64,000 nt of DNA from Lottia gigantea (lineage: Eukaryota > Mollusca > Gastropoda > Lottiidae): NCBI RefSeq assembly GCF_000327385.1, contig NW_008710950.1, positions 1,591,900 through 1,655,899 on the forward strand, in the 5' to 3' direction. The notes under the pieces are model-generated. The model did no database searches and was not told the origin of the DNA. It was given only the letters and a program-made list of their open reading frames with translations. A program made the translations under genes and the position numbers. Positions 13,331 through 27,935 of this stretch are shown piece by piece; within the stretch, counting starts at the first letter, position 1; the number at the start of each line of letters is the position of its first letter.

Positions 13331-16300
13331 GTGCAACAAAAAGTACGTAATTGGTAGCGGATTAATATAAGCTTCGGCTACTTTTGTAATTTGAAATGTA
13401 TAAATTGTAAATGTGAAAAAGAATGACAGCAACTTTATTCAAACATCTCATCGAATAAAAGAAATCGTATCGCAAAACTTGGATTAGATTTCTTTAAATG
13501 CCGATACACAATAATAGACGCAAATCACAGGATTCTCTGGGACGATAAGGACTGAACTTTCATTAAATTTAGGTAAAATGGGGTCTGTTGTGACAGATTA
13601 TGATATGAGTTCGGTTCAACAAGGAAACACGCATTCAGGAATCAAGAAGCAAGCTTAATAATTTGTATTTCTTAACCACTAAGACAGATTTATCATCTTA
13701 AGATGCCCAACAAATGTCCATGGTATTTCTTTATACCTTCACTCAAGGTGTAACTAACGGCGAGATTTCTTTATGCATGGATGCATAACGTAGCTGTTTC
13801 TAATTGTGATCTTGTCCATATTTCTTTGAAATAAATGACTTTGATTTTTTTGAAGAAAACATTATTTATATTTTGTGGTGTACTGATTAACCTGAAATAT
13901 ATCATTGTTTGGAATGACAGGGTTGTTATATGATTAATGAGTGTACCCATCAAACGACTACTGTTTTCAGATAAAAAGGTTTTTTAATTGTAGGTGAAAA
14001 AAAATAATTTAAAAAAATCTTCAGCGGGGTGTTATCTGCTATCAGTCCACGTTTTTATTCTCTGGATAATCTGAAACAAAGTCTGCACGTTCTGCTTAAT
14101 AAGACAATTCAGCAATTGTTTCCAGGGTGTGTTGCATTTGACAACTTTTGGACAATGGTTGGATTAAGTCTTTAGAAGAATGCCAAATGAAGAAATTTCA
14201 CACTCATTTCTCCGTAATTTGTAGGTTTTGTCGTTGATAATTTTAATCATACACCTTGAAAGGTACCTGATTTGAAAATATGTGGAAGAAACTCATGCAT
14301 TTAATTAAGCCTTTTAACATGGAAATGGAAATTATCTTCCTGAAAATATTGGAACAATCCTACTAGAAAGCTTCCCTACCTAGAAAGAAGAAAACTATAC
14401 ATGAACATAGACACCTCTACCATGTATTGGACCATGTACAAGAAAATTTCATGAGAAAGAAATTGTGTTAGTTGTAGTTAACAATGTTGAACAGTTCTGT
14501 TTGTTTACATTTGATTGTAACAATGATTTAAATCGTGTACTTGGATGATAAAAGTCGGAACAAGATTCCTACCGACTTAACAACTTGTTAAATTAGAACG
14601 TGCCAACTTCTTCCTTCAACTTCTTCTTCAGAAACAAGATTTTAATTTCTCCATTTTGTTTCTATCAATGTCAAGTCTTGTTCTTCTTTTTTTAGCACGT
14701 TTTCTTCCATTTGTAACATTCTCGTCGTCTTATTCACATTATTTCACATAAAACACGTGCTACGAATTCTTACAAGTAGCAAAACACCACAATACAAGTG
14801 GAGTGTAGTACTTTTTCATTTTTTAACATGGCATGGTGGGCAGACTAGATTGTCAAGAATATCGACGTTTGATTTTTTTTTCATCCGCTCTGAGCTCATA
14901 TATTCTTTTCATCGAAGAAATCTATTTTATTTAACTTTTGAAACCAAAAATTGTAACCACATTTCCATTGTAAATTTACGATTAAAAATCTTTCAGCCCA
15001 TTATCAAAAGGAAATATGTAGTGTTGTTTTTGTTTGAACACTGATATGTCTACACATTAAATGAAATTATCTTCAATTAACCAATATATTTCTTGGGTGA
15101 ATTATTTGAAATTACCACACCTCACCCCTCGAATTGGAATTGAAATAAAAGAACTACACTTGGAAATGCTATAGTGCTAACGATAACCAGATCCTATAGA
15201 ACTAGACAGATCTAAAGCTTCAAAAGATTCAGATTGTCTGGAAACACCAAATTGATACATTGGAATCTGCCACGATCAGACTGGGGTCTTGATAATGTAA
15301 GGAAATACTCTTGATTCGTTTTGCGTTTTTCATTTGTCTAGAAAATAGAGTACCGTGCAAACCCATCACCACTTATCTTTCATGGAAACATGTCGCTTAT
15401 ATAGTAATTCAGAGCAACAAAAATTGGACACTGAGATCTAGCAAATTTTTGGCTAGATAAGATATATGTAGGAGAAATTACATCATGGAACAAAAGCGCA
15501 AAAAATTGCGATGATCATAAAAGGATTTGCGATAGTGACCCCATTATTTAGGCAGATTTTTATGTAACGGTGGACACTGAGTCCAAATAATTCTAGATAT
15601 TTCGGAATGGAAATTGTTATTAAAGGGAGGTAATTCAACAATGTTATTTTGACAGATTAATCTGAATACTCTTTCTGGCCTTGATGCACTCATTTGACAA
15701 CACAATTTGAAAAGCCAAATACATTGCCGTAGCTATTTGTTAAAAAAAGGTTGGACATGATATATTGTGGGCACTTGCATGATAGGAATTTCTCGACCCA
15801 TTTTAGCACCAATACAGAAAACGCACTAGTTCGGAAGTTGATGATATTATGGTTGCGATAGAGTTATAATGCATTACCGCCAAAGATTGTTTTAAATATT
15901 TGTTTCAACGACCATCATAAATCATGTTACAAATCATACCATTCTTACTCTGTATTAAAATGTTTTTATTTTAGTTTTATCATTTCATGATGTTTTCAAG
16001 AAAATGATTTATGACTCGTAAAATATTATCAGGAACTTATCATTAAAACAGTTTTAGAACACATGTTGATATCATGTTAATATTTGATTGACATGATTAG
16101 CTTACCTCAACTCAACACTTTGTCTTTAATTTATAACTTGTCTACAGCAGTTGAGTTGGTGCAGTATTCTGTGCTATCTATATTTCATACAAAACTACGT
16201 GCAACAAAAGATGAAACGAAACATTTAATGGCTGAATAGATTTTTCAAAACACACTGCTTCTACATGCAATTTATCCGCTGTTGATCCTTACATTATTGA

Positions 16301-18602
16301 ATGTTGACAAAGAAACGCTAGTATTAAGGGAAAATTGTAGGTTCAATTATAAATCGTTATTGGATAGAAATATGAATATTTAGAAGAATGTATATTTGAG
16401 TTTTTGTAGATTTAGGCTTAACTATATACATATAGGTGCCTTCACTCCCCAAAGCTGATACTTAATTACTTAACTGACAGAATCCGAGGGCCAATAGATT
16501 TTCAGCGACTGTTACAACTTGGTGAAACCTGATTAATTGTTGGACGCATCGAAATATCGCAGTTACCACCAGTTGTCATTAGTTAAGTTTTACTTTGTAG
16601 CAAAAATGGTATTCGTTATACGGGAGAGGCCAGTTGTTAGTTGCAAGCTTTGCTCATGTGGACCCATTGAAACCCAAGAGACGCGTTGAATTCCAGTTGA
16701 TCTGATGGGAGCACTGTTGTCATGCGAACGATATTTAGAAGGAATAAATAGTTAAATGTGTGATATTATAGAATGCTGAATGAGACATAGTCATTTTAAA
16801 TGAGAAATTAAAGCAGGTTACCTCCAAAATGGAAGGATTGTGAAGTGTGACACCGAAAGACAAAGCATGAATATTGACTGATCTGGAATGTTCTGAATTG
16901 TGGAATAATGGATAAATTTGGTCAATTCAAAATCAGTTGATGAAATAATTTTCGTGTGAAAGTTGGCCACGAGTAAATTAATGCTAGGTTATCTATTTTA
17001 TTAAATACTGTAACAACATATTACTTTTAATCATTAAAAATCTCTTCTAGACACAGTAGGTAGGCCTTATGGCATGATATAAATATCTTTATATATTGAT
17101 AAATAGGGGCGTCACTTGTGCTTATCTTTTTAATTAGTTCACTTGAAAAAAAGAGGGAAAACACGTTACCTTGTTGACCCCCATATTTCTGCTCATTTGT
17201 AATTTTGAGAATCCGCTTGTTTTGGGTAGTAGGACCTTACTGAATTAAAATTCTCGAAACACCGTGAAATTGTGAAATTATCCAAGAATACAGTATTCGT
17301 CTCAAAATGATATTTTAAAAGAACGCTAGAATTTAGCGAAAACGGCAATAAAACCAAGAACTTCATTAAAACCCATATCTAAGAACTTAAAGCCCAAACT
17401 AATCTTGAATATCACAAAGTTATGTTTTGTGCGATGATGTTTTCTGGTATTTTCCATTTTATGTGGCTCTGTTTCACATTTAACATACATAAATTGTACT
17501 TCGTGTAAATTTCCCACAGATTGCGTCTTTTGATGCTGCAAGTTGACAAATAACAACCCATAATACAGAGCAAAGTAACAGGAAATATATCATAGCTATC
17601 TTTAAAGATAGAGATTTGAAATAATTTAATCTAATGTTTTACAAATAATAAATGAGTTTTTATCTAAATAAAGATGTAACTCCTGTAGTTCTGGTAATAA
17701 GATTTAGTAAAATGGTTTGTCCTAGATGACTTTACCATGATACATTCCTTTTACAAAATCATCATTTATCATTTACACTTTAAGTTTATAAATATAACGA
17801 AACATTTAAACATTGGTAATGCAATAACCCATGCAGTATTAGAAAATGAGCTGAATATGCAATGGGTTAGGAAACTTTCAAAATAATAGAACTGAACCAA
17901 GTTACCTACATCACCATTCTTATCAATAATCCGACATTTTACTTGGCATTTTTCTTTACTAATTCATTAAACAGTTGTATACTGTCTGATTTGATATCAG
18001 TAACACGAAATACCGGCTTCATCATAGACTTTTTCCAGTCAAAATTCTTGTTTTACCGTTAGGGGGTTGATCTGAGAAATAGTCTTGATCAACTTATCAA
18101 TTCATTTACAGTTGTTCTCGTTACTGGACAACAAAGACTTTTGCGAACATGTATATTTTATTATATAATAAGGAAATTTCGAACGTCGATCCTAACAATA
18201 CTTATTCAAGAATTATAGTGTGTACGTACGCTCATTCCTGTAAAACGTCTATTTAAGGGGACATCGTCACTATTACATAATTTAACAACTGAGTTCAATA
18301 TATCCGTATTATTTGTTAAATTTTGACATTCCGTTCTCTTACAATAATAACTTAACTTTTCTTCGAAATTAAGACTAAATCTATGCTGTCACTGGTGTTG
18401 AATTTGGATTCTGAAATGAGATTCAGGTGACAGAAATTGAGTTAAGAAACGTTGAAGTTATAGCTTAATAACCTGCCCATGTTTGTTTGTGATTTTTTCG
18501 ATTTCTAGTACAAAGTTGTAAGATGCAATACGATGTGCTCAATTTCCTTTACGAATGCGAATAAAACCAAAGCCGTCCATGTTCGTTGCCATTAGTCAGT
18601 TG
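13331..18602. other. Intergenic DNA, no gene seen
   Basis: Nothing supports a gene. Open frames such as 14757-15044 (+) and 17326-17556 (-) are hydrophobic or mixed without motifs. A GGACACTGAG decamer occurs twice (near 15428 and 15573) and an AAAGGGAGGTAATTCAAC stretch lies at about 15624. No tandem array or long hairpin was noticed. Confidence 0.55.
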
Positions 18603-18858
18603 AAGGGAGAAAACTCCCATTCTGCATATTCCAAACATTGTTCTTTGTTGTCTTTAGCTGTCATACATGACGTGGGTCTACATAAAATATATAGACACCA
18701 AATTTAAACAAATATAATACGATGTATTCAAGTTTAATTTAATGTGTTGTTGCGAATCAAATTGAACAAGTCCGTCTCTAATCTAGGCTTAAAGGGAGAA
18801 AACTCCCAATATTGCATATTCTAAACTTATTCCTTTGTAGTCTTTAGCTGTCATACAT
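18603..18858. repeat. Split direct repeat, two ~66-bp copies
   Basis: Two copies of about 66 bp, 18603-18668 and 18792-18858, share GGGAGAAAACTCCCA, TGCATATTC, TTTGT-GTC and TTTAGCTGTCATACAT in the same order, with about 80-85 percent identity by eye. Their starts are about 189 bp apart and the DNA between them is unrelated. Each copy begins with the hairpin GGGAG-AAAA-CTCCC. They may be two ends or two copies of a small unrecognised element, or an old local duplication. Confidence 0.8.
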
Positions 18859-21800
18859 TTTGTGGTACTGAAAAAAATCGGCTTCAAAAATTCAGACAAA
18901 ATGGATGATGAGCTCCAGATACAATTTAGGTATTATGAATAAAATGCGAGTAGTTAAAACTTTAGGTCGTAGTGTTGAATTTGTAAAGCTAGATTTGTGC
19001 AAATTTATGGATTGCAGTATTTTCCGAACCATTTTAGATGTTTAGAAAACTGCTTTAAACTAAGGCGTTCAATGCAAGAATAAAATTGCCAAAAATTTCT
19101 GGCGTAATAGATTCCCCATGAAGAATACCATTTCTTAGATATCGAAACTCATGCATGCAGTAGGAAAGAACCTTAAAGTTGTGGATTTCCATTTCAAGTA
19201 TCTAGCTAGGTATTAGCTTGCAGTAAATAGGTCAACATCTTATAACATCTCTTGTCTGTATTCTATCTTGTTCTGCTACTGTTTCACATAGCCATCTTAT
19301 TCCAGACTAGTCTAGCTGCCAATCAAATGTCAACTATTTGATATCAATTCCCGCGGTTTTGTGCGATTAGCCAATCCAAACTTAATTAACTCTTGATTTA
19401 AACTAATTATGGCGTAGTTCACACAAAGCCGTGATTGACAGGCGTATCGGAAAACGAAATTTAGAAGTGGTCATTTCTATAACCATCTGACCCAACTCTT
19501 AATTATATTGTTTGAATAGAAGTAATGTTAAAATTTGGTGAACTGAATCCTTTTGATCGATTTTTTACTCTTCTGTCTCATACAGTTTTATCTCTAATAT
19601 TGGACTACCTCCCTTGTTTTATGGATTAACTGTTCTGTTACTAAACAGATTAACTGGTCTTTAGACAGCCTCTACAAACTGCACATATTTCCTCAAAGGC
19701 ATGAAAATCGAAACAATTTCGAATGAACACATTTTGTTTGAGATGTTGGTATGAATTAACTAAATGTCTCGAGATAAGATTTGTAAGCTGTAAAAATAAA
19801 TAAGGTAAGGATAAAAGGCCTTGTAGTACGCCTCTTTCAACAACAATCTCGAATTTTTCAACTTCCACTAATTTCATCTTGTATCATTAAAAATAATATT
19901 GTTATTTCTTTGAAAAGATATTTCAGTACACAGGAACATATCTACTATCATTTCAACATGTTGAGAGACATAAAGACAACATGTTAAAATTCTAGAAAAC
20001 ATAAAACTTCTTAGATTTCTACTTTGAAACCTTGATTAGATAGCTTTATTACATATAACGTTTACTGGCAACATTCGCCCCCACCCGGTTAATCTTTACC
20101 ATTTAAAATTTTATTTAGGGATGGTATACCCGTATTGCAATTGGCTAGAAGTAAACGAGTTGACCAATAGTTTTAAAAGAATCATTAACCTAAACGTTTA
20201 TGTTAACGTTACGATTCTAAATTGCTTACGTCTGAAGATAGAACAAGTTCAACGAAGGAGGCTATTAAATGTTTTGTATAAACTAATTTTGTCATTATCA
20301 AGTGAAAGGGTTACATTATTATTCGTACTGTAAAATTAAAGTTATTTGTGTCAAGTATGTTTCGACTTGTTCATTTAAAATATATTTTAAATATACAAAA
20401 AAAGTCACACCGATCGCAAGATATTATTATCTTGCTTTGTAGCATTATTTTGTCTCTTTTGTACCGTAAGCATCTAAAATTATTTACCAACGTATTCAAT
20501 GTAGTTGCCTCCCGTGTTGTGCCATTTGATCTCTGAACATTCTTGAAATGTATTTGTTAACTAATTATTGTCACGAAGCTTTGTATCTTTTCATTAAACA
20601 AATGACCCAGTAGTAAAGAAAACAGAAAATTCATAATATTAATGACGTATATTGTTTGTTTTCACTTTCTTATTTGTATTTTCATTTTAGGCAAGGCTAA
20701 TGATTTTCCTGATGATCGGAAATTTTCGAGGATTTTCAGAGTTAGGCTTAGTTCTAAAGTAAGGACCTCAAAGGTACCACCTCGTGCTCCCTTTACAGAT
20801 TACATTTTAATGGATTATACTCGTTATCTGTGCGCCAACTCGACGTTTTGACCAATATTGTCTATACACTTTCCGTCCGTCTGTCGGGAGTCATATGAAA
20901 GTATCCTACGTTTTACAAGGAAATTTATGTACAAAAACCGTATGCTTTCCTCCGACCTCTCCAAGCTTTCTATTGCTTGCGTGCGGTTGCAGATTTGGAT
21001 CTTGTCGTTTTACTTCGCCACAGAAACCTGGATAAAAATTTCAATGAAATCTAATGTTATACAGGAATTGTATACAGAGTATAAGACATGGCCTGTAGAA
21101 AATAAAAAGGATACAACTTTGTTACACCAAGATTAAAAATCATCTTAATTTTTTTTCATCGAAAATCAATTTATGAATTTACCTATTTTACATTATTAAA
21201 ATTTTCAGGTCTATAATCATGGTATCATTGACTTCAATCAAATCTAATTATTTCTTCTCAAATAATTATTAAAACTCTTTCTGTTCACACCTGTCAGTAC
21301 TATATGGCACTTCAGTAAAACTCAATCTGAAACTGATCTCAGAAAACCATTTATTTGAACATTAAAGAGCAAATGACCCATGGTCATTCAGTCTGGCTCT
21401 AATTTAAATCTTGTTAAATCGTTGATAAATTGTTAATTAAACGCTGCTGATATCCTCATCAAATTACTGAATGCCATCTACAGATTATCTCCCTTAGATT
21501 CGCCTCATGATTTTCAATTCAGGCATTTGACATGTTGTGACATTTGTGATGTCATCTAACACATGCTTGTATCAATATAGGCCTAGATATTAAAAGCCTA
21601 TCCGTATAGTTTCACTTATTTTTTGCCTCTTCCTATGCCCTTTTGATTCAATAACCAGAACCAAATTTTTAGTAAAGGCGGTTTTTATGAGATATTGGGC
21701 TGGTGACCAGAATACATCGGAATTTAGTCCGTCCTTGTTTATGGTGTCATCGAATTCTATGTACATTTTTAGAACAGTAGTGTATTTTTTTATCTAGTTG

Positions 21801-23080
21801 CTAACAGATCCAATAAAACAAACACCGTCTTCGTAGAAATATTCAGCACACCCAGAGGGTTTCATCACGTTTTGTTTCTTGAATAGGATAATTTAACATG
21901 GCCATAGACAAATTACACTTAGCCAATTCAAACATGTAAACGATGACACGGATGTGCTCGTGTAAGAAACGGTATTATAATGATATATAATTGAATGGTA
22001 CAATGGTTCCTACACTTTGATAAATATCACTCAATTATATACTCAACCCTGTACACCCTATTTAGGTTTATTAACCAACATTCTGAAATAGAACAGGGTT
22101 GAGGATAGAAAGAAAAAAAAGGGTATGGTATAAACTATAAGACTACTTTTCTTTAATTGATATTTTCGTTATGCTGGCCCAGTCTGGTTTTGAGGTTCAT
22201 ATTAACTGCATATAGAAACTATGATCTATTTCACGAATATTGGCCTTTCACTGAACTTTGATAAAGATTTATCAGAATAAAAACAAGACGTGAGATTAAG
22301 TATCTCTGATCGTTCTTCAACTTGTAGACCTTTAGTAGATAATGATATCAGAAACGTCATCAGATCATTTACAACACCTGTTTTCTGGCTAGTTAACATG
22401 ATCAGAACACTGTCAAATATTCTTAAATCATGTTCAGTTATCAAAATATTCTTCTATCATATCAGAAATTATTTTAATATAGTAATATCGACAAAAACAT
22501 GCAAGATTTCAGTTGTTAATCAATCTTCGTGGTGCCAGTATTGACAAGCTCTATCATTTACTTATAATCAGGATAAAAATTCTCATGTACTTAAGTTCTG
22601 AAAATGTAATGCCCACGAATTCCACGAAAAGTGCAGAAATGCCCAATGCCTCACATTAAAAAAGCAACAAGTAAATTCGCCTAAAATAAATAAACCAAGC
22701 CACATCTTTATTGTCAGATACCATTTCAAAATTATGACCATGGAACAAAATTCAATGACATTTGTTTGACAGTCATCAAAATGGCATCAATTGTGATAAT
22801 CTATTTGGTTCTCCACAAAATCTCTTAGTAAAACAATAATAATTATCTAGGTGACAAATCTCTAGCAAACTGGACAAGAAAATCCTCCTGGAAGCTCTCC
22901 ACGATCTTCAGTCGATCCTAAGTAAGCTGTATTCTAGGAACTAATGTGTTGACATCCCATCGTTCACTTGTCAAACAGAGAATCTCAATCTAAACAGCGA
23001 GTAAACATAGCACTTGATCAGATTATTTTGTTTATACAATCTTACTAATTATCATTGTTCTCTCATTTATTTCCATATAA

Positions 23081-23106
23081 GCCGCCATTTTTTTCAAGAT
23101 GGCCGA
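23081..23106. promoter_or_regulatory. Inverted pair of YY1/Pho-like motifs
   Basis: GCCGCCATTTT at 23081-23091 faces AAGATGGCCG at 23097-23106, five bases apart. The YY1/Pho consensus is AAGATGGCGGC, so both are close matches in opposite orientation. In animals such sites often sit at housekeeping promoters or Polycomb-type elements. No gene is visible beside them, so function is only suggested. Confidence 0.3.
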
Positions 23107-26100
23107 CGTTATTTGATACAATTACCTTTTTCTGAGCGTCATTTTGTCATTTTTCACATCACATTTATAGCTGATCATCTGTACCGATGACAGTAAACTG
23201 TTTAATATCTCAATTGTTCATCGGGGGGATTACTGTCAGACTGGATACAGGACAATAATATAGAACAAATAAATAATGACTGATAATTCAAACCCAACCA
23301 AACCTTAAAAACAGATTGCGAATATCTTACAGGGTCGTGTATCTTCGATTCATATAGAATTCCTATCGTGATTTCGAAAATTGAGACTTCCATTTTTCTT
23401 TTTCTATATTTTAGCTCTAAGCGAGGCAAAACTCAGTAATGACTTATCTTCAGAATCATGTTCCTCCTCGGTTTTTTTTTTAATATATTTTATTAACTTT
23501 CGTTGATTATAACATGATTAAATTACCACGGAATTCTGACTCGTAGTGCTCCAAAATGATCACCAATTAATCATAATTTTATCTCAATAATATGAAGTGT
23601 ATATCTATGTTTAAGAAGTAGTTAATGATATTCAACGGTACCTTATCGTGTCAAAAATATTTCTAACGGATTCTCAGACACATTTGGCTTTCTTCTATAT
23701 CTGATATATCATTGTTTACATTTCATATTATCTTATGTTCATTTACAAGGTTAATATGAACGTTTGATAATATCACCATTTGACATATTTCGCATATTGG
23801 TTATAAAATACAATAATATGTTGAATGAAAACAAGAAATGGTACATTTTTAAAAGGGGGGAATAACAATCTTAGATGCAAGATAAAAGGACAGAATCAAT
23901 TAAACTGATATTATTGTACAATCATGTCTGGCATCAGAATGCACAGTTTACCCTAACTTTAGGTGCGATGTCATTCGCTTGCTGCTGTTACCAAGACAAC
24001 TTGAATAGCTGGAAATGATATTTACGCCCTACACGCGTTCGAATGACCAAAAAAACGAACCAAAATGAAAGAAAGGTCAACGAATATTAAAACGATTAAT
24101 AAAAGAAATACAAGTTGTTGCTACTTAAATGTCTTTCTTGACACGATAAATGAAGAGCAGTTTCTATTTTCACGAAAATCACGCTGTAGAAATGGTTGTA
24201 AATGAGAAATTAATATATGTTTGAACGACAAACTGTTTCCACCTAATGTTCTTCTATACAAATCACCAAGTGCTTTTCTCAAGCTTATTTCTATTAAATA
24301 TTCTAGTTGTGAATAAAAGGTGTGACTGAATACCAACTGACGTGAATTTAGCTGTTAATCTATTGAAGATAATTTAACTGTTTTTTACTAGAAAATATTA
24401 ACCACAAAACAAGCAGGTGACCCCTCTTCCACTCTCTGTTCACTTGTCACTTTCCTTCAAATAATACAATACCCACATAAAACGAATGGAAGTTGCCAAA
24501 ATCGTCTGAATGAAAGTAAAATGGAGCGCATATAATACCACTTTGACTTTCTATTTTATAATTTTTTTATTTGATAATAAAATTGAGTTTGATTAAATGG
24601 CAGGTGAAGTAATACTTTAATATCAAAATATATTTTGACATAGAATAATTACAAATATGTCAGCTTTTAAAGAATTATTCTATCAGGAATACAAAATACT
24701 TACAAACAAGTTCAAATTTAAAAACCATCAAAATATTTGGAGAAAAAAGAAGAAAAAGAGTTTTGTATTATAACATCATTTTGTAAAGATATCATTACAT
24801 GAAAAAAACGAATTGTATTTACATAGAACACTATCTTTGAAGTTCGTTCGGTACAAATTAGTAATAAATGCTTCTCTGTTGAACATAGATTTGTGATCAA
24901 AATATAACCTTCGTGGGTGATAAAAAGTTATCTCAATACAAATAAACATTAGTTATTCTATATCAGAACATACACACAAACTGTTAAATTCATGTTCCAT
25001 CTTATATCAAACATTTTAAAAGATTTTGGGTATGTTTTATGTCTATCACAAATATAAAGTTATATACATGATTACTGATAACATGATTCAACTTGGATTT
25101 AAAAATGATTAATTGTCTGTGAAAACATGATATTCTTCAAATCAAAGACTTCTTGTAATTAATATTTATGACAGAAAACAGAAACCTTTGGTATTTAATC
25201 CTGGTTACTGCATACTCGACAAGTATCTACAATCTACTTTTTAGTTGCCCAAATATTCAAATTTGCCTTAGCGGCCGATAACAATGGTGGACTGTTCACT
25301 ATTCTGCTGTCTATACGATGCTTATTACAATTCTTGAGAACGTGGGTAGTCCTGCACTGTCCCTCAATAACGCAAAGAAACCGAAGTTCTATAGAAATTA
25401 AATGATTACATCAAATATTTTACATAATGTATCATTTAACGCTTGATGTTGATTTGGGGATGTATAGGCCAACCCTTTCCCTTCGGCAATACAATATCAC
25501 ATAAGAATAATCAGACAAAGCGAAGTCAATTAATTGTAAAAAGTGAATTTGTCTGTCAGAGGAAGCCCCCTGAAAAAATGAAGTAAGCTAACCCATGATA
25601 TCGGAAAATATTTGAGGGTCGTTACTCGGAGATTTTAAAGGAATAATAATACGATGGTTAAATATTGACTTTCCCAATCCAACAATCCCTAAAATTCTCC
25701 ATTGCCTGGATTGTTTATACTCGAAGAAAAACCTACCAGCGTAAAATTATATATCGGTATTATAAACATTCAAACTTCACAATATCGACAACATGTTTTT
25801 GGCCGAAGACTTTAACCGGCTTATATATTTCCAAGTCACTTCCACCATTATAATTCTTTTTAATTGCAGACGAATCAGAATCCAGGAAGGAACTTAGCCT
25901 ATATTTGAATCGAAAATAAAATTATTGTTCATAAAGTGTTTCTGTATATTTCAATTATATTATATTCTTCAACTTTTTAAATAAAGGATAACCTTAAATA
26001 AGTTAAATTATTGAAGGAATTATCATGGTAAAAATTTATTGGAAATCTATTGTAAGAGTTCGGAAAACCATCAAGGAAACATAAAATCATTAAGTGAGAA

Positions 26101-27917
26101 AAATAAATAAGATTTATAGTAAGCCTTAATACAAAGTTAATGACAGTATAATATTAATAGAAAATAGAATAATTTTAAAAGAATTCAATAAAATCGTTCA
26201 ATATTTGAGAGAATAAACAGTGTAACACATGCTTACACACATTATTGACTTGAAATATTTAATATTCTAATAAAATTCCAGTATTTACAGTGAAAAGACA
26301 TTAAGAAACATTATTGTGACAATGTTAATAAAGACATCAATATAAGATCAATATAGATCAAGTTCAAGTAACGACAATATGTCTTCTACAATCTTCTACA
26401 TCAATTCATTTTCAATATAGCGTAAAAATATTTGTTAGTCTTAAGACAGGAAAATCTAGAATTACCCACATAAAATATCAATCACATTATACCACAGCAG
26501 AGAACGATTACAGTAAGGTTGAATTAATTTTACATTCAAAAGCTCTATTTTTGAATGATATTTGAAAAACAATACGATATCATTAACGTAGAAGATTATA
26601 GTGCAAGTGTTGTAAAAACATTTTAAAGGAAACAAGATAACTTGTAAAATCAAGATATATTGAGACGCGCGATCAGACGTCTATTTCAATGATCACATTG
26701 CCGGGGAAATCTTACCTTTGTCTTATCATGAGAAAGGGCTGGATAAGATAAACATAGATGTTCACCAAATCGTAGCAATGATTGTATGACTGTATTTAAT
26801 AAAAATTCGAAATTATCCCTCAAGACATAAAATGTATTCAATAGTCATTCTTGCGAATTTACATGTATCTCATCTTATTTTAAACAATTTAACATTGACA
26901 TTAATGTTCAAGAAAGATGCAAATACAATAAAACCGTGATCTGATGTCACCTTTTATGGCTATCAAATAAGAAAGGAATGTATTCAGCGTTCAAGTAACA
27001 TTCAAAAGTTGAAGACTTGTAATAGATAGAAATATCCAAAGTCAAGTAAAATTGGAGTTAAGAAAATATATACATCAAACTATTGCAAGAAGTGACAGTT
27101 GGCCCACTTCATAATCTCAACGATATGTTGATTAAATCTCTTGTAGTTTAGGCTTTGTTCGTGGCTCTCTTGATTAAAATAATGTTTTCATTTAGACACA
27201 CATATTAACCAAGCCATCAATAAGGCTAAAAAGGAAATATGGAAGATCCCAAGAGAACAGTAGAATCTAATACACAATTCACTCAATACTTGTTCTTCTT
27301 CCAAACAATTAATTTTCCCTTCTACATCCTGTCTTTCTCAACCCAATCTTGTAATATATGACTAGAGCCAATGGAGCCAGTTAACCAAACCCCTTGAGAG
27401 AATTGATTTAGTAAATTTGGTTAATTTGTGTCCCTATTTGAAAAGTGCACCATCATGTCTTTCAAAACTGAAAATGCTCATCAATATAATAAATGAAAAC
27501 GTTTATTTGGTCTAAAAACATGACGTGGTTCATGATCACTTCCGGTTAGGTGACAATACAGCTGATATATAGAGTTACGTGTTAAGACTATAAAATGTGG
27601 TTTATTACTTTATAAAATTTGATAAATGCGATGGTAATTAATTTCGTCGCTTAATTACGTTTATTGCAAAAGGTTACTTAAACCCCGTCTGGTTATTTAT
27701 TAAAGGGTTACAATATAGTGAACTGGTGATAAATTAAAGCAATCATATCACTCACTTGATAATTGGTCTCGAGTAACCAAACAAAGAATCTGAACTGATT
27801 TATTGAAATATTATTGAAAAACTATATTCGCATGAAATTTCATATAAATTAAGACAATATTAAAATATGTTCGCTATCAACACAACTTAGAGGAAAGACA
27901 CGATATAACAGGCAGTG

Positions 27918-27935
27918 CCCCCCCCCCCCCCCCCC
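27918..27935 (+). repeat. Homopolymer tract of 18 C
   Basis: Eighteen consecutive C in otherwise AT-rich DNA, followed by GAACCCCCTG. It makes a Pro-rich artefact in one frame (27915-28124). Length is likely to vary between individuals and to be prone to assembly error. Confidence 0.95.
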
